Below are positions 25,872 to 34,811 of a DNA stretch of 64,000 nucleotides, piece by piece. The notes under the pieces were generated by a model. The model was not told the DNA's origin, ran no database searches, and saw only the letters and a list, made by a program, of their open reading frames with translations. Origin of the DNA: Martinezella lusitana (GTDB lineage: Bacteria > Pseudomonadota > Alphaproteobacteria > Rhizobiales > Rhizobiaceae); the NCBI RefSeq assembly GCF_016901135.1, contig NZ_JAFEVL010000030.1, positions 369,882 to 433,881 of the forward strand, written 5' to 3'. Within the stretch, counting starts at the first letter, position 1. Each line of letters begins with the position of its first letter. The translations under genes were made by a program, and so were the position numbers.

Positions 25872-27002
25872 CTATCCAATAAAGCGCGACAGCGTTGACA
25901 GAAAATTGAGCAGTTGCCCTTGTCGATGAAATCCATGCCGCGCCATGATCGAAGTCAGCTGATTATGGACCGTGTTCTTGGCGACGCCGCGAGCATGAGC
26001 GATCTCTGCTGGGGCATTTCCCTGCGCAAGTTCGCAGGCAAGGCTGGCCTCAGCCGTGGTCAAACCAAGCACGCTACCGACGACGGCGGGTGTCAATCCG
26101 TTGCGGTCTCCCATCTTGCAGAAACTCAGCATGGATTTCGCCTCGTTGCCGAAACCGAGATTCGCAAATGGCGTCACATTGAGCGACCTGGATCCAAGTG
26201 GATCAACTTTCAACAACCAACCAAAACCACCTTCCGCCTCTTTTACCCAGGCTATATTGGCATGGCCCATTTCAGCATGCGGCTGCGATCGCGCCAGCAG
26301 CATGTCGATCTCCTGACGCAGAGCCGATGAACCCACCGTCAGAAAGCCTTCCGATCTTTTCAGGAACGAACCGTTCTTCTCGATCAGACGCTCGAAGGCC
26401 TTATTGCTTTCGATAATCCTGAAGTCATCGCTGACAATGACGCGGGGCGTTGCGGACTGGGAAAAAAAATGGTCGAGCCGTTCGGCCTTCTCCCGATCCT
26501 TCAGCATTTGCCGATGAATGCTCATCGCGATTTGAAGATGTGGGGTCAGTGCCATGAGCAATTCGTTGGCAAGCCTGGCATCGGCCTGATCTTCGTAGCT
26601 GAAGATCAGGCCGAGAATGAAACGCCGTTGCCCTTCTTTGATAACAATGGCAATAACCAGCTGCCCCTCGCAATCAAACATGTCGGCAAGATATGCCTGC
26701 CAGGCGGAGCCATTCCGCTTGATATCAAGGGCGACAGTTCCACCCTGGCCGAGACTTGCTGTTACGGTATGGACGATGTCGACGAAATCGGCTCTGACGA
26801 GCAGATGCCTGTCCACGTGCTTGCTGACGACACTGGCATTCTGTTCCGCGCCGGGGCCTATTCCCATGAAAAAGGCGCTGGTTGCGCCCGTGATCTTCCT
26901 GATTTCGCCAACAACATCGCTCCATCCCTCGGGGTTGCAAACGGCCTCATAGATCGTTTGAATGATGTAGAGATGCATCCTTCGTTTGAATTCTTCGGCC
27001 AT
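25872..27002 (-). CDS. LuxR-type helix-turn-helix transcriptional regulator
   Basis: The 376-residue protein starts after GGGGAGAG at 27002. It has an N-terminal sensor-like part (MHLYIIQTIYEAVCNPEGW), a central PAS-like region (PRVIVSDDFRIIESNKAFE) and a C-terminal LuxR/FixJ helix-turn-helix (GLTTAEASLACELAQGNAPA, then IAHARGVAKNTVHNQLTSIM). It lies upstream of the curlin gene on the same strand, separated by about 190 bp, and may play the role of CsgD, though that is inferred from position alone. No autoinducer-binding motif is recognisable. Confidence 0.83.
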   Translation of the reverse strand: MAEEFKRRMHLYIIQTIYEAVCNPEGWSDVVGEIRKITGATSAFFMGIGPGAEQNASVVSKHVDRHLLVRADFVDIVHTVTASLGQGGTVALDIKRNGSAWQAYLADMFDCEGQLVIAIVIKEGQRRFILGLIFSYEDQADARLANELLMALTPHLQIAMSIHRQMLKDREKAERLDHFFSQSATPRVIVSDDFRIIESNKAFERLIEKNGSFLKRSEGFLTVGSSALRQEIDMLLARSQPHAEMGHANIAWVKEAEGGFGWLLKVDPLGSRSLNVTPFANLGFGNEAKSMLSFCKMGDRNGLTPAVVGSVLGLTTAEASLACELAQGNAPAEIAHARGVAKNTVHNQLTSIMARHGFHRQGQLLNFLSTLSRFIG

Positions 27003-27190
27003 GTTTCTCTCCCCGAATTATTCTGGCGATTTGTCAAAAGGACACGGCACAGCGCGGTCATCATATGGCTGCTGCATGCGTCCGGCGGCAAATCGGGCGA
27101 TATTCGAGACCAGCTATCTCTATCTGCTTCGTCTCCTGTGTGTCTTTGCTGACAAAATTGCCGGCGCTTCCGAGAGCGCTCGCTTCTACT

Positions 27191-28465
27191 TTAGAACCGC
27201 GCCGCCAAGGACACTCCTACTCCATATTGGCTGGTATTGTACCGTTTGATATCGCCCGCTGTCGGCCGCGGTGCGCCAAATGTTGACTGAACACTGCCGG
27301 ACACACGGAGTTCAACGCGCTCTTCCAAGGGGAAGATGAGGCTGACCTCCATGCCGGTGAGCCCCATCACGCCGCTATCGCGCCGCACGCTTGCCGTATC
27401 TTCGATTGCAGCCACCTGAGGCAGGACAATCGTGTGGGTCAGTCTCGATCGCGCTCCGAAGAATGCCATTCCCGCCGTGCCGCTGACACCGATCATGAAA
27501 GGAGCGGGCGGATGGAAACGCGCATCGAAACCAACGACGGGACCGCCTGCTTCGACGTTAAACTTGCCGGCCTCCGACAGGCTTACGGTCGGTATGCTCG
27601 CACCCGAAACGCTGCTGGCCAGGTCAAAAGCCATGCCGTTTCCATAGCTTTCTCGGCTACGGCGATAGGTCAGCCCAGCCTTGAGCGTGAAATCCCTGTC
27701 TGCCGCGAGTGGTTTTGCAAGCCAGACGGTCTGGGTATAGCCCGTCGCATGGACGAAAGACCATGTGCGGACGGTGCTTGCGCCAAAATCTCCGACGCCC
27801 GCGAAAATCAAACCCTGGCCGTCCGCAAAGGCGCCGTAGGACGCAGCGCTCGGTCCCCTGCCGTCAGTGACCAGCGCCGCAAACGCCGCGCCGGCGGCAG
27901 TCGGGCTCACGGCATATTGCGTAACGGAATTCGGACCCGCCGGAGAGGAGGCGGAACTGGAAATTGCGGTCGTCGCACCGGTGCTATCGGTGAAATTGAC
28001 ATTCGCGAGCGCTGATGCGCCGGAGGTGTCCGTGAACGTTGAAAGATCGATTTCGCCGGGGCTCGGCGCGCCAACCGTGATAATGAACGGGTTGCTCGAA
28101 ATAGCGTTTGTCGAGCTGGAATGCCCCGAAAGATCAAAGTAGCTTCCGGTCCACATCAGGGAAAAGGCATCGGGGTCAGGCGATAGACGCACCCCTGCCG
28201 AAAATCCCGTTGTCGGCCCGGAAGCCGTCACACTCTTCTCTCCCATTGGAAGCGTGCCGGAACCTACCGTTGGAATTGAGAATTGTTGCCAGGAGAAGTC
28301 GACCTGGCCGGCGAAAACGGCTTGGTCCTGAGCCGCGGCCTGTTTTGCGCAAACGGCAAAAATGGCCAACAGAGAGCCCAGACAAGCCTTCGATCCCAAA
28401 GTGAGAATACGCGTTTGATCCCCCCAAAGTATGAAAAACGAGATTCTCTTATCGCAAGCTATCAT
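27191..28465 (-). CDS. Predicted outer-membrane beta-barrel protein
   Basis: The 424-residue frame contains a signal-like segment (LGSLLAIFAVCAKQAAAQ) and many alternating amphipathic strands, and ends in GVSLAARF with the C-terminal Phe typical of barrels. A Ser/Ala/Gly-rich stretch lies near 130-200. I do not recognise a named family. The start is uncertain: the ATG at 28465 has no clear ribosome site, and a TTG about 60 bp downstream would give a neater signal peptide. It lies between the LuxR-type regulator and the EPS island. Confidence 0.65.
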   Translation of the reverse strand: MIACDKRISFFILWGDQTRILTLGSKACLGSLLAIFAVCAKQAAAQDQAVFAGQVDFSWQQFSIPTVGSGTLPMGEKSVTASGPTTGFSAGVRLSPDPDAFSLMWTGSYFDLSGHSSSTNAISSNPFIITVGAPSPGEIDLSTFTDTSGASALANVNFTDSTGATTAISSSASSPAGPNSVTQYAVSPTAAGAAFAALVTDGRGPSAASYGAFADGQGLIFAGVGDFGASTVRTWSFVHATGYTQTVWLAKPLAADRDFTLKAGLTYRRSRESYGNGMAFDLASSVSGASIPTVSLSEAGKFNVEAGGPVVGFDARFHPPAPFMIGVSGTAGMAFFGARSRLTHTIVLPQVAAIEDTASVRRDSGVMGLTGMEVSLIFPLEERVELRVSGSVQSTFGAPRPTAGDIKRYNTSQYGVGVSLAARF

Positions 28466-28660
28466 AAAATATCGGTGAACATGCCATTTCTTTGTACGCC
28501 TTTTGGATAGGATACCAACAACCGCCTACGCCAAAGGTATAGAGGCCACGCGGATCCAATCCCAGAACTCGCCATCCGCTGCTTCACCTTGCTGACGGCG
28601 GTTTTAACCTTGTGGCTTACACAGGTAATATGATCGCCAACTGTCAGGAAGCCGCCGGAT

Positions 28661-29857
28661 TTATTGGAGCGTCGCACTGTGCTGCTCCGTGACGAGCGCC
28701 GGCAACTGCGCTTCGAACGCGCGTTGCATGGCGGCGATGTTGTAATCTCTGCGGTGCTGGACCGTCTTTCGCATCATCAGTTCCTCATCGATGATGGCCT
28801 GCATTCCCACCATGAAATTGCGAAGACTGAATTGACCTGCATGCGCCCGTAGCGCCTCGGGATGGAAGAGATGCTCATTCTCCTCGAAATCACGCACGGC
28901 CTTGATCAGGCCTTCGACGGATTGCTCGCCGAACAGCATGCCGCTGAGGCCCGGAACGACCGTTTCCAGTGCGCCGCCACTGCCATAGGCGATGACGGGC
29001 CTGCCGCTCGCCATGGCTTCGACCGGAACAATGCCGAAATCCTCCTCACCCGGAAAGATCAACGCACGGCAACGGGAAAGCTTTTCCTTCAACACCGCAA
29101 ACGGCGCACGCCCGAGGAAGGTGATGGTGGGGCCTGCGGCGCGCTTCAGGCGCTCCATCTCCTTGCCTTCGCCGATCACCACCAGCTTGCGGTTCATCCG
29201 CGTGAAGGCCTCTACCGCCAGGTCGATGCGTTTATAGGGGATCAATTGGCCGGCGCAGAGATAGAAGTCGTCGATGACAGCTGACGGCATAAAATCGTCC
29301 ACGCTGACGGGCGGATGGAGGACGGTTGCCGGGCGGCGATAATACTTGCTGATGCGGTCGCTGACATGGTGCGAATTGGCGACGAAGCGATCCACGCGCA
29401 AACTTGTGCTGACATCCCAGGACCGCAGCAGCGGCGCCAGCACGGGCAACATCAGTCGCGACGCCAGACCGGCATGGGACCGATAGAAGTGATAGTGATC
29501 CCAAAGGTAGCGCATCGGTGAATGGCAATAGCAGACATGTGTTGCGTGCGGCGGGGGGATAATGCCCTTGGCCGGACCCGATTCACTCGAAATGATCAGA
29601 TCGTAATCGGTGAGATCGAAGCTCTCCAGCGCAAAAGGCATCAGCGGTAGAAGCGATTGGTATGCTTTGATGGCGCCCGGGATACGCTGCAGGAAGGATG
29701 TGGTGACCTTATGCTTGCGGATTTTCTCCGAGACGCGACTTTCATCATAAACAAGGGTGAAGATGTCGGCATCCGGGTACATGTCGCAGAGGGCTTCAAC
29801 CACCTTTTCGCCGCCGCGCATCGACACAAGCCAATAATGAACGATTGCTACCCGCAT
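28661..29857 (-). CDS. Group 1 (GT4-type) glycosyltransferase
   Basis: The ATG at 29857 follows AAGGAGGGG; a longer frame to 30049 has no ribosome site. The 398-residue product starts MRVAIVHYWLVSMRGGEKVV, has CYCHSPMRYLWDHYHFY typical of the WbaZ/mannosyltransferase-like GT4 branch, and the donor-site EX7E motif in EDFGIVPVEAM. It adds one sugar to the lipid-linked EPS repeat at the inner face of the inner membrane. It is divergent from the ExoF-like export gene and marks the left border of the EPS island. Confidence 0.92.
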   Translation of the reverse strand: MRVAIVHYWLVSMRGGEKVVEALCDMYPDADIFTLVYDESRVSEKIRKHKVTTSFLQRIPGAIKAYQSLLPLMPFALESFDLTDYDLIISSESGPAKGIIPPPHATHVCYCHSPMRYLWDHYHFYRSHAGLASRLMLPVLAPLLRSWDVSTSLRVDRFVANSHHVSDRISKYYRRPATVLHPPVSVDDFMPSAVIDDFYLCAGQLIPYKRIDLAVEAFTRMNRKLVVIGEGKEMERLKRAAGPTITFLGRAPFAVLKEKLSRCRALIFPGEEDFGIVPVEAMASGRPVIAYGSGGALETVVPGLSGMLFGEQSVEGLIKAVRDFEENEHLFHPEALRAHAGQFSLRNFMVGMQAIIDEELMMRKTVQHRRDYNIAAMQRAFEAQLPALVTEQHSATLQ

Positions 29858-30105
29858 TGTTCTTTCCCCTCCTTGGGTCGCAATAACATTGTGCGGGCAG
29901 CAACCTTTGCGACAGAACCCATATCGGTCCACCATTGCATCCAAATGGCCGAAGTGAGCAGCCGAAAGAGTTAGCTGACGATGAAAGCCTGCACGCAAGG
30001 ATGTGCAAGCCGGCCTAGAGATGCTCGAGGCGCCTGTTTTTCCTGCCAAAAGTGATTAGCCCAGGCGCTCCCGTGGGGTATTTACACGTTATGCGTTCAG
30101 CTGAT

Positions 30106-30166
30106 GATCTCGTTGCATAGCGCTTGTCCCGGTTTGTGGCGACGCAAGCGACATAACAACGAGATC
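30106..30166 (+). promoter_or_regulatory. Structured leader upstream of the export gene
   Basis: In the 315-bp divergent region 29858-30172, arms GATCTCGTTG (30106-30115) and CAACGAGATC (30157-30166) enclose a second helix CGCTTG (30121-30126) / CAAGCG (30145-30150) separated by short internal loops, with an 18-nt apical loop. The outer arm ends 6 nt before the ATG at 30173 and includes the only weak ribosome-site candidate. It could act as an RNA switch or stability element. The rest of the region shows no gene and should hold the two divergent promoters. Confidence 0.5.
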
Positions 30167-30172
30167 TCGCCC

Positions 30173-31510
30173 ATGCTTCCAACTTCCGTTTTCCCTTCAC
30201 GATTCGGCCGCAAGCCCTCTGGAGCACTGGTGCCATGGGTGTTGGCATTGGCGCTTTCCGGGGTAGGCTTGCTCGACACAGCCAATGCTGCGGCCGACGC
30301 GGCCTACCACATCAGACCTCAGACGCGGATCAAGGTGGCGATCGTCGAATGGATCGCCGCGACGGGCGAATACAAGGAATGGACGGCGCTGAACGGCGAA
30401 TATGTCGTCTCGCAATCCGGTACGATCTCTATTCCGATGATCGGGGAAATGCAGGTCAACGACAAGACGACCAGCATCGTCAGCGCCGACATCGGCGACA
30501 AGCTGAAGCAGATCACCGGTCTTGCCGTCGCGCCCACCGCCTCGGTCGAGGTGGTCAAATATCCGATGATCTACGTCTCGGGCGCTGTCGAAAAGCCGAG
30601 CGAACTGGAGTTCCGTCCGGGCCTGACAGTCAAGCAGGCCATCGCCATGGCCGGTGGTAGCCAGCGCCATTCCAGTCAGACCGGCGACTATTCCGAGGCG
30701 CAGCAGATCAGCTATGCCGGCGAGATCAATCGCATGGAGCTGCAATTGAAGCAGCTCAGTGCCCGGCGCGCTCGGCTGATGGCCGAGCTCAACGATCAGC
30801 CGACCATCACATTCCCGCCGGAGATCAAGGCCGCACCGGATGGGTCGGTCATCAAGCAGATCATGACAAGCGAGATCGATCTGTTCAATGCGCGTGCCGA
30901 CGCCCTGCGTCAGCAGCTCGTATCCGCGGGGGACCTCGAGACGCTGCTGCGCAACGAAATCAACATTCTCGATGAGAAGATGAGCTCGCAGGACGAGCAG
31001 GTGAAGATCGCCCAGGACGAGTTGAGCGATATTACGAAGCTGGTCGACACCAAGATCCTGACGACGTCACGCAAGACCTCGCTGGAGCGGATCGTTGCCG
31101 AGATGCAGGCCGGCAAGCTGGACCTCGTCGTCGCGTCGATGCAGGCCAAGCAGAAGCTGAGCGAAACCGAACGCGACGCCCTGAACCTCAAAGGTCAGCG
31201 CAAGACCGAAGCCGGGCAGCAACTGCAGACGACGGAGACAGATATCGAGGACACGAAGCTCAAGCGCAATACGACGCTGCAGCTGCTCCAGATCGCCGGC
31301 GCATCGCTCTCCCGCAGCCAGAGCATCCAGTCGCTCGATCTTCAACCGCGCGAATATTGGATTACGCGCGGCGGCGACGCCGCCGCCGCTACCGAAGTGT
31401 CGGAAACGACGGAATTGCAGCCCGGAGACGTTCTGGACGTTCGCTACAACATTTCCGGAAACCTGGACGGTACGGTGCTGTCCTCGGTCGATCCCACGCA
31501 ATCCCAATGA
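30173..31510 (+). CDS. Polysaccharide export protein (ExoF/Wza-type)
   Basis: The product has a signal segment (ALALSGVGLLDTANA), a Poly_export domain (YHIRPQTRIKVAIVEW, then GTISIPMIGEM), an SLBB-like region (YVSGAVEKPSELEFRPGL), a long coiled coil (about 190-390), and a second export-like end (TELQPGDVLDVRYNI). This is the ExoF layout of rhizobial EPS systems. It works in the periplasm/outer membrane with the ExoP-type co-polymerase encoded 36 bp downstream. The ATG at 30173 gives 445 residues; an upstream frame starts at 30104 but would place the signal internally. Confidence 0.9.
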   Translation: MLPTSVFPSRFGRKPSGALVPWVLALALSGVGLLDTANAAADAAYHIRPQTRIKVAIVEWIAATGEYKEWTALNGEYVVSQSGTISIPMIGEMQVNDKTTSIVSADIGDKLKQITGLAVAPTASVEVVKYPMIYVSGAVEKPSELEFRPGLTVKQAIAMAGGSQRHSSQTGDYSEAQQISYAGEINRMELQLKQLSARRARLMAELNDQPTITFPPEIKAAPDGSVIKQIMTSEIDLFNARADALRQQLVSAGDLETLLRNEINILDEKMSSQDEQVKIAQDELSDITKLVDTKILTTSRKTSLERIVAEMQAGKLDLVVASMQAKQKLSETERDALNLKGQRKTEAGQQLQTTETDIEDTKLKRNTTLQLLQIAGASLSRSQSIQSLDLQPREYWITRGGDAAAATEVSETTELQPGDVLDVRYNISGNLDGTVLSSVDPTQSQ

Positions 31511-31546
31511 CAATCAAGACAATCAAACTAAGGTTGGGGAACAATT

Positions 31547-34500
31547 ATGGCAGTTCACGAGATCGGTAAGGGCTTGCGCGGTATGCCATCGGATACCAAG
31601 CGCTCGGGGGGCAGCGAATACATCTCGTTTCGCGATATTTGGCGCTTTCTGCAGCGTCATTGGTTGATCTTCACCATTTTCACCACGGCGGGACTCGGCA
31701 TCGGCGGCTTCTACATGGCCACCACGCAGCCGGTCTATCTGGCAACAACACGCGTCGTCATGGACCCGGACCAGGGGCGCATCGTCTCTCAGGACGCGTT
31801 CACCGGTACTGTCATCATCGAGGCGGCAGAAATTGCCAGCCAAGTCGAGATAGTCAAGTCCGAAGCGACCGCGCGCGCCGTGGTCGGGAAGCTCAATCTC
31901 AGCGAGGATCCGGAGATCGTCGGAGGCGTGTCGTGGCAAGCCGCCTTCCACGACAAGCTGCGCGCTTTCATCGGCTTTTTCAGGCACGGCGATGCCGACG
32001 TCAAGGCCGAGCCGAGCGAGGATGACTTGATGCGCCGCACCATGGCCTCCTTTCTCTCCAGAGTCTCGGTCACCCGGGTCGGCCAATCCTACATTCTTGA
32101 GATTGGCTATAGTTCCATCGATCCGGAAAAGGCTGCGCTGGCGGCGAATGCGATCGCCGAGGCCTATATCAAGACCGGGCTGTCGGAACGCGCCTCCGCG
32201 GCGCAAAGTGGTGCCAGATGGCTTGAAACACGGCTCATCGAGGTCGGTCGGCAGGCACGCGAAGCCGCCATGAATGTGGAAGAGTTTCGCGCCAAGAACG
32301 GCATTATGGAGATCAGCAGCTCTTCATCACTCGATCAGCAACAATTGTCCGAGATCAGCAGCCAGGCAGTCGCGGCGAAGGCGCAGACCGCCGCTGAGTC
32401 AGCCAAGCTTGCCACGCTCAACCAGCTGCTGGCAGGCGGCAAGGTCGAGGGCGACGTCGACGAGACGATCAACAATCCCCGCATCCAGAAGCTGCAGGAA
32501 GATCTCGGTGTGGCGACCACCAAGCTCAACAACCTTATCAGCCGATATGACGCCGACAATCCCGCCGTCATCGCCGCACAGCAGGAAATTGACCGGCAGA
32601 AGAGCGAAATGCGCAAGGAATTTGCCCGTATCCAAGCCGTCTATAGCGCGAATCTTGAGGTCGCCAAGACTCGGGAAGGGCTTCTGGGTGACGAATTGAC
32701 CACGCTGAAGGAAACCGGGACGGACAAGAACCTCGCACGCGTGGAACTGTCCGAAATGGAAAGCCGGGCAACGACTTATCGCCGCATGTATGAAAGCATT
32801 CTGCAGCAATTGATCGGCGCCATGCAGAAGGAATCCTTCCCGCTCGGCAACGTCCGCGTTGTGACGGCCGCCGCCGCACCGCTGACCAAGGCCTGGCCGA
32901 AATCGTCCTTTGTAATCCCCTTCTCCGCCATGCTGGGCCTTGCGGCCGGCCTAATGGCGGCGCTTCTGCGGGATGGCCTGGATCGACGCGTCAGTTCAAG
33001 CGAGAAGCTGCGGCGGGAGCTGGGGCTCAGTTTGCTTGGTCATGTCCCCGTCTATGCCAGCCCATCTTTCGTGCCCGGCAATATAGTGGCGGGAGGCTCT
33101 TCATGGCGGCGAACCATGTTGCCGCTGAGGTCCGTGCTCGATACGCCCTATTCGCAATTCTCCGAAGCCTTGCGTGGCGTCAAGCACTCGATCGACTCCT
33201 CCTTCCCGCCCAATGCGCCCATGGTGATCGGCATAACCTCGGTCGGCACCGGCGAAGGCAAGACGACGGTCGCGACCAATCTTGCGCAACTCTATCAGCA
33301 CGAAGGCGCCTCCGTGGTGCTGATCGATGCCGATTTTCTCAACGCGCGGCTGAGCTGCGTGGCGATGGAATCCGGCATGGATTTCGGGATGGAGGTGTTG
33401 AGCGTAAATGATGTGCCGCGCCGCTATGCCGTTGCGCATGAAAGCGGCGCGCTGGTCGCGAAGACGGATCATGAGCCCGAGGCCGAAAGGTCCTCCACGC
33501 AGGCCCACGGCGGTGTTCCTGTCGTCACCGTCGACGAGACGGAGAAGTCGGTCGCCTCCTTCCAGCGTTACGGACACCTGCCTGCCCTGAAGGCTGAGAT
33601 CGACCTGTTGCGGCGGCGATACAAGGTCGTCATCGTCGACATGTCCGCCTTCGAGGACTCCGCCGATACGCGGGTCATCTGCGCCTATCTCGAAGGTATC
33701 GTCGTTGTCGTCGGGCAGACCAACAAGATGACGGTCGAGCGGCTGTCGGATGCGCTCGCAGCCTTCGGCACGACGACGATCAATATCCTCGGCATCATCG
33801 CCAACCGCAGCGACGAGAAGCGGCAACATGGCGAACGTCGCCGTTGGTGGCGCAAGTCACGGGGCCGCGAGACGCGCTTTTCTGCCAGGCGCCTCGTGGG
33901 TTATACGGCGGGTCGCCCTCTCAAGGTCGTCGTCGGCATCGCCAGCACCGGCCGGCGGGACATCTTGTCGTCCATCCTTCCTCATATCGCCAACCAGAGC
34001 CGCAAGCCGGACGAGGTCGTCGTCTGCCTTTCGTCGCCGGAGGACATCGATCCGAGCTGCCTTCGCAATCTCGACTTCCCTGTGCGGGTGCTCATCTCCG
34101 AACGTGGCCTTTGCCGTCAACGCAATCGCATCCTCGATAATATTCGGGATGCGGATATCGTCCTCTTCCTCGACGACGACTTCCTGATGACGCCGACCTA
34201 TATCGAAGAGGCCGAACGGCTGTTTCAATTCCAGCCCGATGTCGTCATGTGCACGGGCACAGTGTTGGCCGACGGTATCACCGGCCCCGGCATTTCTGTT
34301 CGGGACGGCTTGCGGCTGGTCGAATCCAAGCGCCGGCGGCGCTCGGAGCCTACGATGCAGGTTCAGCCGGTCTACAACGCCTATGGCTGCAACATGGCAA
34401 TCCGGATGGCCATCATCAACGCTACCGGCCTGCGCTTTGACGAGAACCTGCCCTCCTATGGCTGGCTCGAGGATGTCGACTTCAGCCGGCTTGCCGCCCA

Positions 34501-34807
34501 TTATGGTCAGGTCGTCAGTGCCAAGCAGCTCGAAGGTGTTCATCTCGGCACCAAGAGCGGCCGGTCGGCCGGTGTCCGTCTTGGCTATTCTCAGATCGCC
34601 AATCCCCTCTATCTGATGCGCAAGCGTACCATGAGCGTGCCGCACGCAACGGTGCAGATCGGCCGCAACCTGGTCGCCAACCTTGTCAAAGCCTGGCGGC
34701 CGGAGCCCTGGGTCGACCGCAAGGGGCGGCTCAACGGTAACATCATGGCTTTTCGCGATCTGCTGAAGGGCAGGCTGGCGCCACAGAACATCGAAATGCT
34801 GGAATAG
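31547..34807 (+). CDS. ExoP/Wzc-type chain-length co-polymerase fused to a GT2 glycosyltransferase
   Basis: The 1086-residue protein is two proteins in one. Residues 1-475 are a Wzz domain with two membrane helices (about 36-58 and 455-475) and a periplasmic coiled coil. Residues 540-760 are a BY-kinase-like P-loop domain with Walker A GTGEGKT (567-573), LIDAD (592-596) and IVDMS. Residues 792-1050 are a GT-A fold glycosyltransferase with LKVVVGIASTGRRDIL, LFLDDDFL (876-878 DDD) and LEDVDFS. The usual Tyr-rich kinase tail is absent, being replaced by the transferase. It should couple chain-length control to sugar addition. The next gene starts 4 bp later. Confidence 0.9.
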   Translation: MAVHEIGKGLRGMPSDTKRSGGSEYISFRDIWRFLQRHWLIFTIFTTAGLGIGGFYMATTQPVYLATTRVVMDPDQGRIVSQDAFTGTVIIEAAEIASQVEIVKSEATARAVVGKLNLSEDPEIVGGVSWQAAFHDKLRAFIGFFRHGDADVKAEPSEDDLMRRTMASFLSRVSVTRVGQSYILEIGYSSIDPEKAALAANAIAEAYIKTGLSERASAAQSGARWLETRLIEVGRQAREAAMNVEEFRAKNGIMEISSSSSLDQQQLSEISSQAVAAKAQTAAESAKLATLNQLLAGGKVEGDVDETINNPRIQKLQEDLGVATTKLNNLISRYDADNPAVIAAQQEIDRQKSEMRKEFARIQAVYSANLEVAKTREGLLGDELTTLKETGTDKNLARVELSEMESRATTYRRMYESILQQLIGAMQKESFPLGNVRVVTAAAAPLTKAWPKSSFVIPFSAMLGLAAGLMAALLRDGLDRRVSSSEKLRRELGLSLLGHVPVYASPSFVPGNIVAGGSSWRRTMLPLRSVLDTPYSQFSEALRGVKHSIDSSFPPNAPMVIGITSVGTGEGKTTVATNLAQLYQHEGASVVLIDADFLNARLSCVAMESGMDFGMEVLSVNDVPRRYAVAHESGALVAKTDHEPEAERSSTQAHGGVPVVTVDETEKSVASFQRYGHLPALKAEIDLLRRRYKVVIVDMSAFEDSADTRVICAYLEGIVVVVGQTNKMTVERLSDALAAFGTTTINILGIIANRSDEKRQHGERRRWWRKSRGRETRFSARRLVGYTAGRPLKVVVGIASTGRRDILSSILPHIANQSRKPDEVVVCLSSPEDIDPSCLRNLDFPVRVLISERGLCRQRNRILDNIRDADIVLFLDDDFLMTPTYIEEAERLFQFQPDVVMCTGTVLADGITGPGISVRDGLRLVESKRRRRSEPTMQVQPVYNAYGCNMAIRMAIINATGLRFDENLPSYGWLEDVDFSRLAAHYGQVVSAKQLEGVHLGTKSGRSAGVRLGYSQIANPLYLMRKRTMSVPHATVQIGRNLVANLVKAWRPEPWVDRKGRLNGNIMAFRDLLKGRLAPQNIEMLE

Positions 34808-34811
34808 CCCC

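Noticed and set aside
28462..28677. 71-residue minus-strand frame after the GT4 gene
   Set aside because: No ribosome site and it overlaps the 3' end of the glycosyltransferase gene in another frame.
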